NCBI GenBank assembly: GCA_012512355.1
Contig: JAAZEI010000087.1
Coordinates: 1-6,138 of the forward strand
Source: Clostridiales bacterium
Lineage (GTDB): Bacteria; Bacillota; Clostridia; Christensenellales; Aristaeellaceae
Length of the DNA stretch: 6,138 bases
Reading direction: 5' to 3'
Shown: piece after piece, positions 6,033 through 6,138 of the stretch
How the letters are laid out: every line of letters begins with the position of its first letter
How positions within the stretch are numbered: position 1 is the first letter of the stretch
The notes under the pieces: model-generated
Database searches by the model: none
Told to the model about the DNA's origin: nothing
The model's input: only the letters and a program-made list of their open reading frames with translations
Translations under genes and position numbers: made by a program

Positions 6033-6047
6033 GCGTAAAACAGCTGG

Positions 6048-6138
6048 TCACAGATCTTTTTGTGCACGGATATAGCTCGGCATATAAGCGGGCAGGAGGC
6101 GTTCGAGCGCATCCGGATTATTGCGAATGTCCCAGTTC
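6048..6138 (-). CDS. C-terminal end of an unidentified gene (continues beyond window)
   Basis: On the minus strand an open frame enters from the window edge and ends at TGA (6048-6050). It encodes 29 visible residues: NWDIRNNPDALERLLPAY, then MPSYIRAQKDL at the C-terminus. Its codons are GC-rich (CGC, CCG, GCG, CTC, CTG, CCC), like the housekeeping genes and unlike the AT-rich stretch beside it, which supports a real chromosomal gene. It converges on guaA and the decayed region. Too little is visible to name a family, and no terminator hairpin is evident after its stop. Confidence 0.55.
   Translation of the reverse strand, partial: NWDIRNNPDALERLLPAYMPSYIRAQKDL

Larger units (their letters stand above)
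5196..6047. other. AT-rich decayed region behind guaA, probable remnant of an insertion
   Basis: The base composition drops sharply right after the guaA stop and recovers near 6030-6050. The open frame at 5763-6032 counts to about 31% GC, whereas the guaA sequence sampled is well above half. Nothing in the 567 bases from 5196 to 5762 is an intact gene: the coding-like stretches on both strands are short, interrupted or lack starts. The stretch holds one broken frame on the + strand (5228-5483), one headless frame on the - strand (5521-5694), and then a truncated transporter gene. Mixed orientation, low GC and truncation together suggest remains of transferred DNA. I found no flanking direct repeat and no complete mobility gene, so the mobile origin is inference. 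Confidence 0.5.

Overview
The window looks like a piece of chromosome from a low- to mid-GC Firmicute, most likely a member of the Clostridia. The clues are clostridial-looking UMP kinase, phosphoribosyltransferase and GMP synthase sequences, a short single-core EF-Ts, strong GGAGG-type ribosome binding sites and a textbook sigma-A promoter. I cannot name a genus from sequence alone.

Positions 1-5195 are dense, all on the + strand, and made of housekeeping genes with a GC content near one half by eye. They fall into two blocks. The first is translation and pyrimidine metabolism: tsf (its first few codons lie before the window), a terminator-like hairpin, pyrH, a membrane-anchored protein of unknown function, and a tRNA-dihydrouridine synthase whose start overlaps the stop of that unknown gene by 4 bases. 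The usual pyrH partner frr (ribosome recycling factor) is not the next gene. The second block is purine salvage and synthesis: an adenine-type phosphoribosyltransferase followed by guaA. It has its own promoter, whose -35 box covers the stop codon of the dihydrouridine synthase gene.

Positions 5196 to about 6047 differ. They are AT-rich (the open frame at 5763-6032 is about 31% GC by hand count) and seem to hold only debris: a small reading frame broken by an amber codon and possibly a frameshift, a minus-strand fragment that resembles a site-specific recombinase tail, and the N-terminal third of a drug/metabolite (EamA-type) transporter that stops abruptly. The region starts directly behind the 3' end of guaA, a site known to receive genomic islands, so a decayed insertion is the simplest explanation. 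From 6048 the sequence returns to higher GC with the tail of an unidentified minus-strand gene.

I found no CRISPR array, tRNA, rRNA, riboswitch, complete insertion sequence or clear novel system. The most interesting part is the post-guaA scar, followed by the unknown membrane protein between pyrH and dus.
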